From CAZUDO01 sp964618895 (GTDB lineage Bacteria; Desulfobacterota; Binatia; DP-6), in NCBI GenBank assembly GCA_964618895.1, contig CAZUDO010000063.1:10517-74516 (forward strand): a DNA stretch of 64,000 bases, read 5' to 3'. Position numbers and translations under genes: made by a program. Shown here one piece after another: positions 40,337 through 49,808 of the stretch. Below the pieces are notes generated by a model, which saw only the letters and a list, made by a program, of their open reading frames with translations, was not told where the DNA came from and did no database searches. Each line of letters opens with the position of its first letter. Position 1 is the first letter of the stretch.

Positions 40337-42925
40337 TTGCGTACCACCTCCGGGCAGGCGATCGACACCCGTCCCTTCGGGCTCGCGCTCGTGCTCGCGG
40401 CCGCGAGCGGCTGCGCGGCGCTTGCGCACGAGCTGCTGTGGACCCGGCGCCTGGTCGATCTGCTCGGTGCCAGCAGCGCGTCCAGCACCCGGGTGTTCGG
40501 CTGCTTCTTCCTCGGGCTGTCGTTGGGGGCGGCGTGGTCGGCGCGCATGGTGCCACGCCTGCGGCGCCCGTTCCGGGCGGTGGCGATGGCGGAGGCGGGC
40601 ATCGCGCTCCTCACCGTGCCGATCTGGCTGTTGCCGCACTGGACCGGGTGGATCTGGCCGGCGCTCGGGCCGGAGCGACTCGCCGGGTGGCAGGGGGGTG
40701 CCGTCAAGCTCGTCCTGTCGATCGCGACAGTGACGGCGCCGGCGACCCTGATGGGCGCGGTCCTGCCGTTTCTCGGTGCCGCCGTGCTGCGGGACGCCCG
40801 TGGCCTCGCCCGTCACGGCGTGTGGCTGTACGCGGTCAACACGCTCGGCGGCGTGCTCGGCCTGGCCCTGGTGATCGGGGTCGCGCTCGACGCGCTCGGC
40901 GCCTCCGGCGCGATGGCCGGCGCCATCGCGCTGAACGCCGTCGTCGCCACGCTGGCCCTGCTGCTCGACCGGAAGACCGGCGCGGAGCCCGGCGAGGACG
41001 CGCCCGCGGCAGCGCCGCGACAGCGCGCGGGACGCACCACGACCCCGGAGCGCGCACGGCGCGTCCGGCGCGCCGCGTTGATCGTCAGCTTCGCGTCGGG
41101 GGCCGGAGTGCTGGCGCTGGAGGTGCTGGCGCTCGAAATGGTGATGCTGCGCACGCCGCTCTCCTTCCATGCCACCGCGGCGGTCCTTATCCCCGTGATC
41201 CTGCTGCTCGCCGTGGCGAGCCTGGTGGTCCCCGTGCTGACGCCGCGGCGGGCGCCGCCGCCCAGGCTGCTGATCGGCGCGCTGGCGTTGACCGCCATGG
41301 CGATCGTCGTCACGCCGCCGGCGTTCTGGTACGTCGCCATCGACCCGTCCTGGGACGCGCCGGCCCCGAGCGTGCTGCGCTTCGCGCTCCGGCTCACGGC
41401 GCTGGTCCTGTTCACGTTCGGTCCGGCGATGGTGCTGGCGGGCCTGGTGTTCCCCACGGCGCTCGCCTGGTCGGCGGCGGAAGGGAACGATCCGCACGGG
41501 CGGCGCTGGGGCGCGCTCCTCGCCGTCAACGGCGTCGGCGCCGTGGTCGGAGCCGAAGCAACCTACCGGCTCCTCATGCCGGGGCTCGGCGTCGACCAGA
41601 GCGCCAGCGCGCTGGCGGTCGTCTACGCGCTGGTCGCGGTCTGGCTGCTGCTCGAGTCCCGGCGCATCGGGGCCGGACCGCCTGGCCGGCCGGTCGCCAC
41701 GGTGCTCGTGGTGATGGCGATGCTGGCGGTCCTGGGTGGCTATCGCGTGCGTCCACGTGCGCAACCGGGGGTCCTCGACGAGCGCTCGGGCCGGGAGGGG
41801 ACGGTGCGGGTGGTCGAGCATCCACGGTTCGGGCGCGCGCTCCTGGTGAACAACCACTACCTGCTCGGCACCACCGGTGGGCGGTGGGACGAGGAGCGGC
41901 AGACCCACCTGGCACTCGCCCTGCACCCGGCGCCGCGCACCGTGGCGCACGTCGGGTTCGGGACCGGCATCACCCCGGGCGCCGCCCTGCACCACCCGGA
42001 GGTGGAGTCGGTGACCTCGCTCGAGCTGTCCGCGCTGGTGCGCGACGCCGCCGCCCGGCACTTCGCCGAGTTCAACCACCGCATCACCGACACGGCACGG
42101 GCGACGGTGGTGGTCGAGGACGGCCGGACCTACATCGCGTCGACGGTGAACGCCTTCGACGTCGTCATCGGGGACGTCTTCCTTCCCTGGGGACGCGGCG
42201 ACGGCCGCCTGTACAGCCTCGAGCACTTCCGCGCCGTCCGCACGGCGCTCCGTCCCGGCGGCGTGTTCTGCCAGTGGCTGCCGATGCACCAACTGACGCG
42301 CGAGCAGTTCGCGCTCATCGCCGCCACCTTCGCGCGCGTGTTTCCGGACGTGCATCTGTTCCAGCTCACCTACTACCTGCGCGCCCCGGGGCTGGCCCTG
42401 ATCGGGTTCCGGGACGCGGACCTCGACTGGCGGGTTGTCCGCGACCGCAGCGCGGCGGCGCGGGCCGACGGCATTCTCGACCCGGTCGCGCGCCATCGCG
42501 ACGCGATCGCGATGCTCTACCTGGGGCGGTACCACCCGCCGGCCGACGGATCCGTCCCGGTGAACACGCTGAACAACGTCGCGCTCGAGCTGAGCGCCGC
42601 ACGCGAGCGCGTCACCGGCGACATCCCGGCGAAGTACCTGCTCGGCCCGGCGTGGCTACAGTTCGTGCAGGGCACGGTCCTCGGGTCCGACGGCTTGCGG
42701 ACGGCGCCGCCACGGGTCCGGCGTCTCGCCCGGCTCGGCGTCCTGGCCTCCGAGTATCACCACGCCCGCGACGGTAAGGGCGCGCAGGCGGAACGCCTCG
42801 GGCGCGCGTTGCGGGCGCAGCTCCCGGCGGCACTCACCCGCGATCGTGGCGCCGACTGGAGCCGCTGGCCGGGGGACCGGGCGCTCTTCGCCGAGCCCGC
42901 GCCGAGCCCTCACAGGCTCCAGTAG
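40337..42925 (+). CDS. Membrane-fused spermidine synthase-like protein
   Basis: The 862-residue protein starts at TTG 40337. The N-terminal ~450 residues contain about 12-14 membrane helices with the family opening SGCAALAHELLWTRRLVDLLG. The C-terminal part is a spermidine-synthase-like Rossmann fold: VAHVGFGTGITPGAALHHPE, SLELSALV, DGRTYIAS, and FDVVIGDVFLPW in place of the catalytic DxxDP motif. That change argues against genuine polyamine synthesis. Families of this kind are widespread and uncharacterised. The gene is flanked by unrelated genes and overlaps the convergent dehydrogenase by 16 bp. Confidence 0.85.
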   Translation: MRTTSGQAIDTRPFGLALVLAAASGCAALAHELLWTRRLVDLLGASSASSTRVFGCFFLGLSLGAAWSARMVPRLRRPFRAVAMAEAGIALLTVPIWLLPHWTGWIWPALGPERLAGWQGGAVKLVLSIATVTAPATLMGAVLPFLGAAVLRDARGLARHGVWLYAVNTLGGVLGLALVIGVALDALGASGAMAGAIALNAVVATLALLLDRKTGAEPGEDAPAAAPRQRAGRTTTPERARRVRRAALIVSFASGAGVLALEVLALEMVMLRTPLSFHATAAVLIPVILLLAVASLVVPVLTPRRAPPPRLLIGALALTAMAIVVTPPAFWYVAIDPSWDAPAPSVLRFALRLTALVLFTFGPAMVLAGLVFPTALAWSAAEGNDPHGRRWGALLAVNGVGAVVGAEATYRLLMPGLGVDQSASALAVVYALVAVWLLLESRRIGAGPPGRPVATVLVVMAMLAVLGGYRVRPRAQPGVLDERSGREGTVRVVEHPRFGRALLVNNHYLLGTTGGRWDEERQTHLALALHPAPRTVAHVGFGTGITPGAALHHPEVESVTSLELSALVRDAAARHFAEFNHRITDTARATVVVEDGRTYIASTVNAFDVVIGDVFLPWGRGDGRLYSLEHFRAVRTALRPGGVFCQWLPMHQLTREQFALIAATFARVFPDVHLFQLTYYLRAPGLALIGFRDADLDWRVVRDRSAAARADGILDPVARHRDAIAMLYLGRYHPPADGSVPVNTLNNVALELSAARERVTGDIPAKYLLGPAWLQFVQGTVLGSDGLRTAPPRVRRLARLGVLASEYHHARDGKGAQAERLGRALRAQLPAALTRDRGADWSRWPGDRALFAEPAPSPHRLQ

Positions 42926-44187
42926 CGGATGCCGCGCTCCATCGCGGTCGCCTCGAACGCGCTCTTGACGTCGACGAACACCCCGCCGTCCTTCAGCGAC
43001 GCGAGAATGCTCCGGGGGCCCATCTCGAGGTACTTCGTGTGGCTCACCGCGAAGATGAGCGCATCGAGCGTCGCGAACTCCTCGAGCGGCGACAGCGTGA
43101 TCCCGTATTCGTGGGCGGCCTCGGCGTTCGCAAGCGGATCGTGGATGAGGGCGTCGATGCCGAAGGTCTTGAGTTCGCCGAGGATATCCAGCACCTTGCT
43201 GTTCCGGAGATCGGCGCAGTCCTCCTTGAACGTCAGCCCGAGCACGCCCACCCGCGCGCCCTTGACGGGCATGCCGCCGTTGATGAGCAGTTTCACCGTC
43301 CGCTGCGCCACGTACGGGCCCATGTTGTTGTTGATGCGACGGCCGGCGAGGATGACCTCGGGCTGATACCCGAGCTGTTGCGCTTTCATCGTCAGATAGT
43401 ACGGATCCACGCCGATGCAGTGGCCTCCGACGAGGCCCGGCTTGAATTTGAGAAAGTTCCACTTCGTCCCTGCGGCGGCGAGTACGTCGGCCGTCCGAAT
43501 GCCCAGCCGGTCGAAGATGATCGCCAGCTCGTTCATGAGCGCGATGTTGAGGTCGCGCTGTACGTTCTCGATGACCTTCGCGGCCTCGGCCACCTTGATG
43601 CTCGAGGCCTTGTATATCCCCGCATCGATGATCCCCGCGTAGGCCGCGGCGACGCGCTCGAGTGTCGGCGCGTCCCCGCCCGAGACGACCTTCGTGATCT
43701 TCTCGAGCGCGTGCTCTTTGTCGCCCGGGTTGATGCGCTCGGGAGAGTACCCGAGCGTGAAGTCGACGCCTTGCGTGAGCCCACTGCCGGTGGCGAGGAT
43801 GGGGCCGCAGATGTCTTCCGTGACGCCCGGGTAGACCGTCGACTCGTAGACCACGACACCGCCCGGTCTCAGGTGTCGGCTGACGGTTTCGGACGCTTTT
43901 ACGACCGGCGTGAGGTCAGGCACGTTGTTGCGATCGACGGGCGTCGGGACCGCCACGACGAAGAAGGTGCAGCCGTCCAGATCGGCCTCGTCGTACGTCA
44001 CCCTGAGCGACGTCGTCTGCAGGACCGATTCGGGCAGCTCGCGGTTGCGATCGTAGCCGCGCCCGAGCTCGCCGACCTTCTCCGTGTCGATGTCGAAGCC
44101 GACGGTGCCCGGATACTTCCGCGCGAACGCCAGCGCCACCGGCAAGCCGACGTACCCCAGGCCGATGCATGCAATCCGTTCAGTCAT
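42910..44187 (-). CDS. UDP-sugar 6-dehydrogenase (TviB/WbpO type)
   Basis: The 425-residue enzyme starts IACIGLGYVGLPVALAFARK, the NAD-binding loop of nucleotide-sugar dehydrogenases. The catalytic Cys is in GLVGGHCIGVDPYYLT and the central domain has VAEAAKVIENVQRDLNIALMNE. GHCIGVDPYYL is typical of the TviB/WbpO branch that makes UDP-N-acetyl-hexosaminuronic acids rather than UDP-glucuronate. It supplies an acidic sugar for the glycan. It is the last gene of the polysaccharide operon and overlaps the upstream dehydratase gene by 8 bp. Confidence 0.93.
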   Translation of the reverse strand: MTERIACIGLGYVGLPVALAFARKYPGTVGFDIDTEKVGELGRGYDRNRELPESVLQTTSLRVTYDEADLDGCTFFVVAVPTPVDRNNVPDLTPVVKASETVSRHLRPGGVVVYESTVYPGVTEDICGPILATGSGLTQGVDFTLGYSPERINPGDKEHALEKITKVVSGGDAPTLERVAAAYAGIIDAGIYKASSIKVAEAAKVIENVQRDLNIALMNELAIIFDRLGIRTADVLAAAGTKWNFLKFKPGLVGGHCIGVDPYYLTMKAQQLGYQPEVILAGRRINNNMGPYVAQRTVKLLINGGMPVKGARVGVLGLTFKEDCADLRNSKVLDILGELKTFGIDALIHDPLANAEAAHEYGITLSPLEEFATLDALIFAVSHTKYLEMGPRSILASLKDGGVFVDVKSAFEATAMERGIRYWSL

Positions 44188-46084
44188 TACCCGCTCTGGC
44201 GACGATCCGTCCGCCGCCGGCGTCCGGCTCACCTCCCGCCACGTCGCTCGGGGTGTACTCCGGCACGACCGTACACAGCAAACGCAGGGCCTCGCGCACG
44301 TCGCCGTCACCGATGGCGCGTTCGAGACGCGCGTGCCAGCCCGCCGACCAGGCCGTCGTCCGCTCCGCGCGCACGATGCTCAGGCGATCGTGGTGTGTGG
44401 CCGCCTGGCGCTCGCGTTCGGTCATCAGCTCTTCGTACAGTTTCTCGCCCGGCCGGAGGCCGGTGAACGTGATCGCGATGTCCTCGTCGGGGCGAAGACC
44501 CGACAGCCGGATCATCTGCCGTGCCAGGTCGACGATGCGCACCGGCTCGCCCATGTCGAGGATGAAGATCTCGCCGCCGCTGCCGAGCGCGGCCGCCTGC
44601 AGGATGAGCTGCGTAGCCTCGGGGATGGTCATGAAGTAGCGCGTCACGTCGGGGTGGGTCACGGTGACCGGCCCGCCGCGCGCGATCTGCTCGCGGAAGA
44701 GCGGCACCACGCTGCCGCTCGAATCGAGCACATTGCCGAAGCGCACGGCGACGGCGCGGCAGCCACCGTCGCGCGCTTCCTGCACCAATAGCTCCGCTGC
44801 CCGTTTCGTCGCGCCCATGAGGCTGGTCGGAGCGACGGCCTTGTCCGTGGAGACGAGCACGAACTCGCGCGCGCGGTGGGCGATCGCCGCCGCCAGCACG
44901 TTCCGGGTGCCGAGAATGTTGTTACGCACGGCTTCCAGCACGTTCCGCTCGGTGAGTGGCACGTGCTTGTAGGCGGCGGCGTGGAAGACGATCTCGGGGC
45001 CGTGCGCGGTGAAGACCGCGCGCAGTTGATCGGGGAGGAGCACGTCGCCGAGCACCGGAATGACCGTCAGCTCCGGGTGGCGTCGGCGGAGCTCCATCTC
45101 CAGGGTGTACACGCCGTTCTCGTAGCGATCGTACAGCACCAGAGTCGCCGGCCCGTGGAGCGCGATCTGCCGGCAGAGCTCCGAGCCGATCGAGCCGGCG
45201 GCGCCCGTGACCAGCACGGGCTTGCCGCCGAGCAGCGCGCGCACGCGCACCAGATCCAGGCGCACCGGCTCGCGGGCCAGGATGTCCTGCACGCGCACTT
45301 CACGCATCTGGCTGTACATGACCGTGCCCTCGATCAGCTCGGCGAGCGTCGGCAGCACGCGATGCTTGACGCGCGCCTCCTCGCAGCGTTCGACGATGCG
45401 CCGCAGCCGCGCGCCCGAGGCCGAGGGGATCGCGATCAGCACTTCGCCCACGTCGTGGCGCGCGACCAGCGCGGGCAGGTCGTCCACGGTCCCGAGGACG
45501 GGCGTGCCGCACACGCGCAGGCCCACCTTGGCGCGGTCATCGTCGACGAAGCCCACCACGCCGAGCCGGACGCGCCGCCGAGCTTCGATCTCCTGCAGGA
45601 GCCCGATGCCCGCCGAGCCTGCGCCCACGATCAGGGCGACCGTTTCCACCCGGCGCACCCCCGTCCTGGCACGCCGCTCCTGCACCAGCCGCACGCCGAG
45701 GCGCGACCCGGTCATGGCCCCGGTGCACACCAGCAGGTCGAGCAGGAAGACCGAGCGCGGAAAGCCCCCCACCCCGTGCGCGAACACCACCGCCGCCAGG
45801 AAGAGCGTCGAGCCGAGCAGATTGCCGCGCACGATGTCTTCCAGGTCGCGCAGCGACACGTGACTCCACGAGCCGCGCAGCGCGCCCGTGATCCAGAACG
45901 CGATCAGCTTGCAGGCGAGGAGCAGAGGCAGGAGCGCCAGCAGCACCGGGCGGTGCTTCGCCGGCAGCGCAAGATCGAACCGCAGCGCGTACGCCACCAC
46001 GAACGCCACGCTTATGAGCGCGAGCGTGCCGGCGATCGTGACCGCGTCCCGATGCCGCACCCAGAACGAGAGCCGCTGCTTCAT
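44180..46084 (-). CDS. UDP-N-acetylglucosamine 4,6-dehydratase (PglF type)
   Basis: The 634-residue membrane protein has four N-terminal helices, a first nucleotide-binding region (VALIVGAGSAGIGLLQEIEA), and a catalytic short-chain dehydrogenase domain starting PVLVTGAAGSIGSELCRQIA. The motif STDKAVAPTSLMGATKRAAE has Met where other members have the catalytic Tyr, as in PglF/CapD/WbpM. It makes the 4-keto-6-deoxy intermediate for bacillosamine-type sugars. The next enzymes of that path (aminotransferase, acetyltransferase) lie directly upstream in the operon. ATG overlaps the aminotransferase stop. Confidence 0.94.
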   Translation of the reverse strand: MKQRLSFWVRHRDAVTIAGTLALISVAFVVAYALRFDLALPAKHRPVLLALLPLLLACKLIAFWITGALRGSWSHVSLRDLEDIVRGNLLGSTLFLAAVVFAHGVGGFPRSVFLLDLLVCTGAMTGSRLGVRLVQERRARTGVRRVETVALIVGAGSAGIGLLQEIEARRRVRLGVVGFVDDDRAKVGLRVCGTPVLGTVDDLPALVARHDVGEVLIAIPSASGARLRRIVERCEEARVKHRVLPTLAELIEGTVMYSQMREVRVQDILAREPVRLDLVRVRALLGGKPVLVTGAAGSIGSELCRQIALHGPATLVLYDRYENGVYTLEMELRRRHPELTVIPVLGDVLLPDQLRAVFTAHGPEIVFHAAAYKHVPLTERNVLEAVRNNILGTRNVLAAAIAHRAREFVLVSTDKAVAPTSLMGATKRAAELLVQEARDGGCRAVAVRFGNVLDSSGSVVPLFREQIARGGPVTVTHPDVTRYFMTIPEATQLILQAAALGSGGEIFILDMGEPVRIVDLARQMIRLSGLRPDEDIAITFTGLRPGEKLYEELMTERERQAATHHDRLSIVRAERTTAWSAGWHARLERAIGDGDVREALRLLCTVVPEYTPSDVAGGEPDAGGGRIVARAGND

Positions 46085-47256
46085 GACCACGCCTCCACCT
46101 CCGGGGCTCCGTTCCGGCGGATCCCCGTCTCGTGCCGCATCTCGAGCAACACCTCGGCGAGCGCACCGCACACCGTGTCCACCTCGTCCTCGCCGAGCGT
46201 GCCGGCGAAGGGCAGTGCCAGGCACGACGCGCCCGCCGCTTCCGCGATCGGGAAGTCGCCCGGCTTGAAGCCGAACGTCTGGCGGTAGAACGGCTGCAGG
46301 TGGATGGGCGGGAAGTACGGCCGCGACGGCACGCCGCGGCGCTCGAGGTCGCGGATCACCCGGTCGCGGTCGAGCCCGGCGGCGAGCCGGACGACGTACA
46401 CGAACCAGCTCGGCCGGGTCGTCCACGGCGCCTGCGCCGGACGCGTCACCCCGGGAAGACCGGCGAGGCGGGCGTCGTACCAGGCCGCCACGCGCGCACG
46501 CTTGGCGAGCAGCTCGGGCAGGCGTTGCACCTGCACCAGACCGAGCGCGGCGCTCAGCTCGTCGAGGCGGTAGTTGTAGCCGAGCCGGCTGTGGCTCAGC
46601 CAGCCGTCGAACACGTCCCGCCCTTGATTGCGCAGGCTGCGGAAGAGCGCATCCCATTCCGGGCGGTTGGTCACGATCATGCCGCCCTCGCCGGTGGTCA
46701 TCTGCTTGTTCGGATAGAACGCGAACACGCCGGCGTCGCCGAGCGTGCCGGCCTGACGACCCTTGTACTCGGCCCCGATCGCCTCGCAGGCGTCCTCGAT
46801 CACGGCCAGCCCGTGGTGCGCCGCCACCTCCAGGATCGGGTCCAGGTCGGCCGGCTGGCCGAAGACGTGCACCGGAAGCACCGCCTTCACGCGGCGACCG
46901 AACGCCCGCACGGCGTCGGCGACGCGTTCCGGGTCGATCGTCAGGGTGTGCGGCTCCACGTCGACGAACAGCGGGCGCGCGCGCTCGTAGAGGATGCAGT
47001 TGGCCGACGCCACGAAGCTGAACGGCGTGGTGACCACCAGGTCGCCGTCGCCGACGCCGGCCGCCAGCATGCAGAGATGGAGCCCCGCCGTGCCACTGCT
47101 CACGCCGGCGGCGTGCGCGGCGCCGATGGTGTCGGCGAACGTGTCCTCGAACCGCGTCAGACGCGGCCCGAGGGCCAGGGTCGGCGACTCGAGCACCTCC
47201 AGCACCGCGGCCCGCTCCGCGGCCGTGATGTCGCATCCGGACATGGGGATCGTCAT
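46081..47256 (-). CDS. PLP-dependent sugar aminotransferase (DegT/PglE type)
   Basis: The 391-residue protein has the family core: SSGTAGLHLCMLAAGVGDGD, TTPFSFVASANCILY, PVHVFGQPADLDPI, VIEDACEAIGAEYKG, and the PLP lysine in FYPNKQMTTGEGG. The C-terminal part reads RSLRNQGRD, YNYRLDELSAALGL and FPPIHLQPFY. It places an amino group on the 4-keto sugar made by the PglF-like enzyme. I chose ATG 47256, which has GGAGGT six bases before it; ATG 47262 has the site too close. Confidence 0.94.
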   Translation of the reverse strand: MTIPMSGCDITAAERAAVLEVLESPTLALGPRLTRFEDTFADTIGAAHAAGVSSGTAGLHLCMLAAGVGDGDLVVTTPFSFVASANCILYERARPLFVDVEPHTLTIDPERVADAVRAFGRRVKAVLPVHVFGQPADLDPILEVAAHHGLAVIEDACEAIGAEYKGRQAGTLGDAGVFAFYPNKQMTTGEGGMIVTNRPEWDALFRSLRNQGRDVFDGWLSHSRLGYNYRLDELSAALGLVQVQRLPELLAKRARVAAWYDARLAGLPGVTRPAQAPWTTRPSWFVYVVRLAAGLDRDRVIRDLERRGVPSRPYFPPIHLQPFYRQTFGFKPGDFPIAEAAGASCLALPFAGTLGEDEVDTVCGALAEVLLEMRHETGIRRNGAPEVEAWS

Positions 47257-47392
47257 CTCCATACCTCCACCTTGCATTCGGTCTGTGCGTCGCTAGACAT
47301 GCGGCGGTGTTCTCCCTGCTGCTCGGCGCCGTCCTGTGGCGCGCCCCCGAACCGATCACGCTCCCGGCGGGCAAGGCGCACGCCGTCGAGCG

Positions 47393-48052
47393 TCACGACG
47401 CCTCCTGACGGCGGCGCGGGCGCGCCGGCATGCCGACGTACGTCGCCGGGTGCGGCAGCGTGCGCACCACGACCGCACCGGCGCCGAGCACCGTCCCGGC
47501 CGGGACCGACAGGCCGGGAATGACGACGGCGCCGGTCCCCAGCTCGCACCGATCGCCGATGGTCACCGCGCCGGCGAGGTGCACGTCCGGATGCAGGGTG
47601 ACGAAGTCACCGAGGACGTCGTCGTGCGCCACCTGACAGTGCATGTTGATGGTGGCGAAGCGGCCGATCCGGATGTTGACGGTGAGGACGGCACCCGCGC
47701 CGACGTAGCTGCCCGGGCCGATGTGCACGTTGGGGCCGACGGTGGCACGCGGGTGGACGACCGTCGTCCAGGGCAGCGCCACGTCGGCCAGCCGGCGGGC
47801 GACCGCCTCCTTGGTCGCGGGCAGACCGACGCCCATCACCAGCGCCGTGTCGTGGCTGGCGTGCGCGCGCACGTCGTCGAGGCCGCCCACCACCGCACCC
47901 AACCCGGACGCCACTGGGCCACGCGGCACCTGATCGTCGAAGAACAGGAGCCCGCCGGCTGCGCCCTGCGCGTCCAGCGCCTCGCGCAGCGACCAGGCAA
48001 TCTCCTGCGCGTGGCCAGCCGCGCCGGCGACGAGGTAGCGCATGGCGCTCAT
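47393..48052 (-). CDS. Sugar O/N-acetyltransferase with left-handed beta helix (PglD type)
   Basis: The 219-residue protein has an N-terminal Rossmann-like nucleotide-sugar domain (MRYLVAGAAGHAQEI) and C-terminal hexapeptide repeats (IGPGSYVGAGAVLTVNIRIG, then LGTGAVVIPGLSVPAGTVLGAGAVV in parts). The catalytic His is in TTVVHPRATVG. This two-domain layout is that of PglD, NeuD and PerB. In context it should acetylate the 4-amino sugar to give UDP-di-N-acetylbacillosamine. Its start overlaps the transferase stop (ATGA). A 136-bp gap separates it from the aminotransferase gene. Confidence 0.9.
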   Translation of the reverse strand: MSAMRYLVAGAAGHAQEIAWSLREALDAQGAAGGLLFFDDQVPRGPVASGLGAVVGGLDDVRAHASHDTALVMGVGLPATKEAVARRLADVALPWTTVVHPRATVGPNVHIGPGSYVGAGAVLTVNIRIGRFATINMHCQVAHDDVLGDFVTLHPDVHLAGAVTIGDRCELGTGAVVIPGLSVPAGTVLGAGAVVVRTLPHPATYVGMPARPRRRQEAS

Positions 48053-48633
48053 CCCAGGAACTCCGGCATGGTCGCCTGCCCCGGCGCACTCACGCCGCGG
48101 CCGGCCAGCACGCACCCGACCGTCTCCCAGAGGATGCGGAGATCGAGCGTCAGGGTGTGGGTGTCCACGTAGCGCACATCGAGCGCGAACTTCTCCTCCC
48201 AGCTGAGACCGTTGCGCCCGCGCACCTGAGCGAGCCCCGTGATCCCGGGGCGCACCAGGTGGCGGCGGGCCTGCTCGGCGCTGTAGCGCGGCAGGTACTC
48301 GGGCAGGAGCGGCCGCGGCCCGACCAGCGACATGTCGCCGCGGAGCACGTTCCAGAGCTGCGGCAGCTCGTCCAGGCTGGTGGCGCGGAGCCAGCGACCG
48401 AGGCCGGTGAGCCGCCCGGCGTCGCTCGCCAGTGTCTCACCGGCCGCCGCGGGGCGCATGGTGCGAAGCTTGAGCAGGGTAAACGTCCGCCCGGAGCGGC
48501 CGGCTCGCACCTGGCGATAGAGCACGGGCGATCCCATCGTGACGCCCACGAGCACGCCCAGAACGAGCAGGACCGGCGCGGCCACGACCAGCAACGTACC
48601 GGCGCCGACACAATCGAAGAGCCGCTTCACCAT
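48049..48633 (-). CDS. Initiating phosphoglycosyl transferase (PglC type)
   Basis: The 194-residue monotopic enzyme starts KRLFDCVGAGTLLVVAAPVLLVLGVLV, a re-entrant membrane helix (quoted over two parts), then YRQVRAGRSGRTFTLLKLRTM. The catalytic Asp-Glu pair is in RATSLDELPQLWNVLRGDMS, followed by LVGPRPLLPEY and HLVRPGITGLAQVRGRN. Its short form without extra N-terminal helices is like PglC. It puts the first sugar phosphate, probably di-N-acetylbacillosamine phosphate, on undecaprenyl phosphate. It overlaps a glycosyltransferase gene by 7 bp. Confidence 0.94.
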   Translation of the reverse strand: MVKRLFDCVGAGTLLVVAAPVLLVLGVLVGVTMGSPVLYRQVRAGRSGRTFTLLKLRTMRPAAAGETLASDAGRLTGLGRWLRATSLDELPQLWNVLRGDMSLVGPRPLLPEYLPRYSAEQARRHLVRPGITGLAQVRGRNGLSWEEKFALDVRYVDTHTLTLDLRILWETVGCVLAGRGVSAPGQATMPEFLG

Positions 48634-49808
48634 ACAACCGCACTCCGTGCGGCGGGCAGGGCCGCGGCACCTGCCGCCAGCACGCGCTGGTAGATGGTCG
48701 CCACCTCGGCACCCGTCCGGCGCACGTCGAACAGGTCACGCACCAGCTCGCGGCCGCGCAAGGCCCGCCGGCGTGCCTCGTCAGGATGTGTGAGGGCCTC
48801 GGTCACGGCGGCGGCGAGCGCCTGCGGATCGCGTGGCGGCACCAGCCAGCCTGTGTCGCCGTCGATCACGACGTCGGGAAGCCCACCCACAGCCGTGGCC
48901 ACCGTCGGACAGCCGGCTGCCAGCGATTCGACCGCACCGCCGCAGTTCTCGGAGAGCGAGGGATGGACGGCCACGTTCAGATCAGCATACACCGCCGGCA
49001 CATCGTCGCGCCGGCCGAGGAGATGAATGACGCCACCGGACATGTCCGCGAGCCGCCGCAACCGCTCCGCGTAGCGCTGCGCCCCACCCCACGCGCCTCC
49101 GACGATGACTCCCCGCGGGGCCGGTTGTCGTCCGCGCAGGCGTGCGACCGCAGCGATGAAGTCCTCATGTCCCTTCACCCCGCGGCGATGGCCGAGAAAC
49201 CGTTTCGGGGCGTAGATCCAGGCCACCATGCCAACCAGCGGGGTATCGGCGTCCGCCCCGAGCACGTGCCGCAACCGCCCGGTCTGCGGCGCGCACAACC
49301 TAGAGAGGTCGGTCCCGTAGTACGAGAGAAAGAGGCGCGCCGGCGGAACACCGAGCTGCCGATAGCAGTCGACCGTCCAGCGGCAACTGCCGATCCAGTG
49401 ATCCGCCCCGCCGGCGGATGCCAGATCGAGACGGCGGAAGAACGGATGCTCCAAGTGGAGTGGCCCAGGTACCTGGAAGAATCGCGGGCGCGGATCGCGA
49501 TGCCCTAGCGCGAGGCGAGCCACCAGCGTGGTGCTGACGAAATGGCTGTGGATCAGGTCGGGGTTCACCTGCGCGACGATCTCACGGCAGCGGCGCAGCG
49601 CCCGAATCAGGCGCCACGGCTCGGCGGGCGTGAAGTCGAGATCGGCGGCAATCACCTGCGCGCCAGCGGCCGCGTAGGCCGGCGCCAACCCGGCGGTCGT
49701 CGACGGGAGCACGACGGTCACGTCGACGCCGGATTGGCGCAGAACACCGACTTGGCGCAGGGCCCAGGTCGCGCCCTCGACCGTCTTGATCAGGTGCAGG
49801 GCCCTCAT
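48627..49808 (-). CDS. GT4-family glycosyltransferase
   Basis: The 393-residue GT-B enzyme has a classical C-terminal donor site: VIHLLGRRDDVPAVYADLNV, then HPSLSENCGGAVESLAAGCP with the E-x7-E motif, and GLPDVVIDGDTGWLVPPRDP. It uses a nucleotide sugar to extend the lipid-linked glycan on the cytoplasmic face. The sugar cannot be predicted. It overlaps the small membrane gene upstream (ATGA) and the PglC gene downstream. Confidence 0.92.
   Translation of the reverse strand: MRALHLIKTVEGATWALRQVGVLRQSGVDVTVVLPSTTAGLAPAYAAAGAQVIAADLDFTPAEPWRLIRALRRCREIVAQVNPDLIHSHFVSTTLVARLALGHRDPRPRFFQVPGPLHLEHPFFRRLDLASAGGADHWIGSCRWTVDCYRQLGVPPARLFLSYYGTDLSRLCAPQTGRLRHVLGADADTPLVGMVAWIYAPKRFLGHRRGVKGHEDFIAAVARLRGRQPAPRGVIVGGAWGGAQRYAERLRRLADMSGGVIHLLGRRDDVPAVYADLNVAVHPSLSENCGGAVESLAAGCPTVATAVGGLPDVVIDGDTGWLVPPRDPQALAAAVTEALTHPDEARRRALRGRELVRDLFDVRRTGAEVATIYQRVLAAGAAALPAARSAVVW

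Noticed and set aside
47307..47408. 33-codon plus-strand frame in the gap of the polysaccharide operon
   Set aside because: It looks like a signal-peptide tail but is antisense to the acetyltransferase end, has no ribosome site and is too short to judge.
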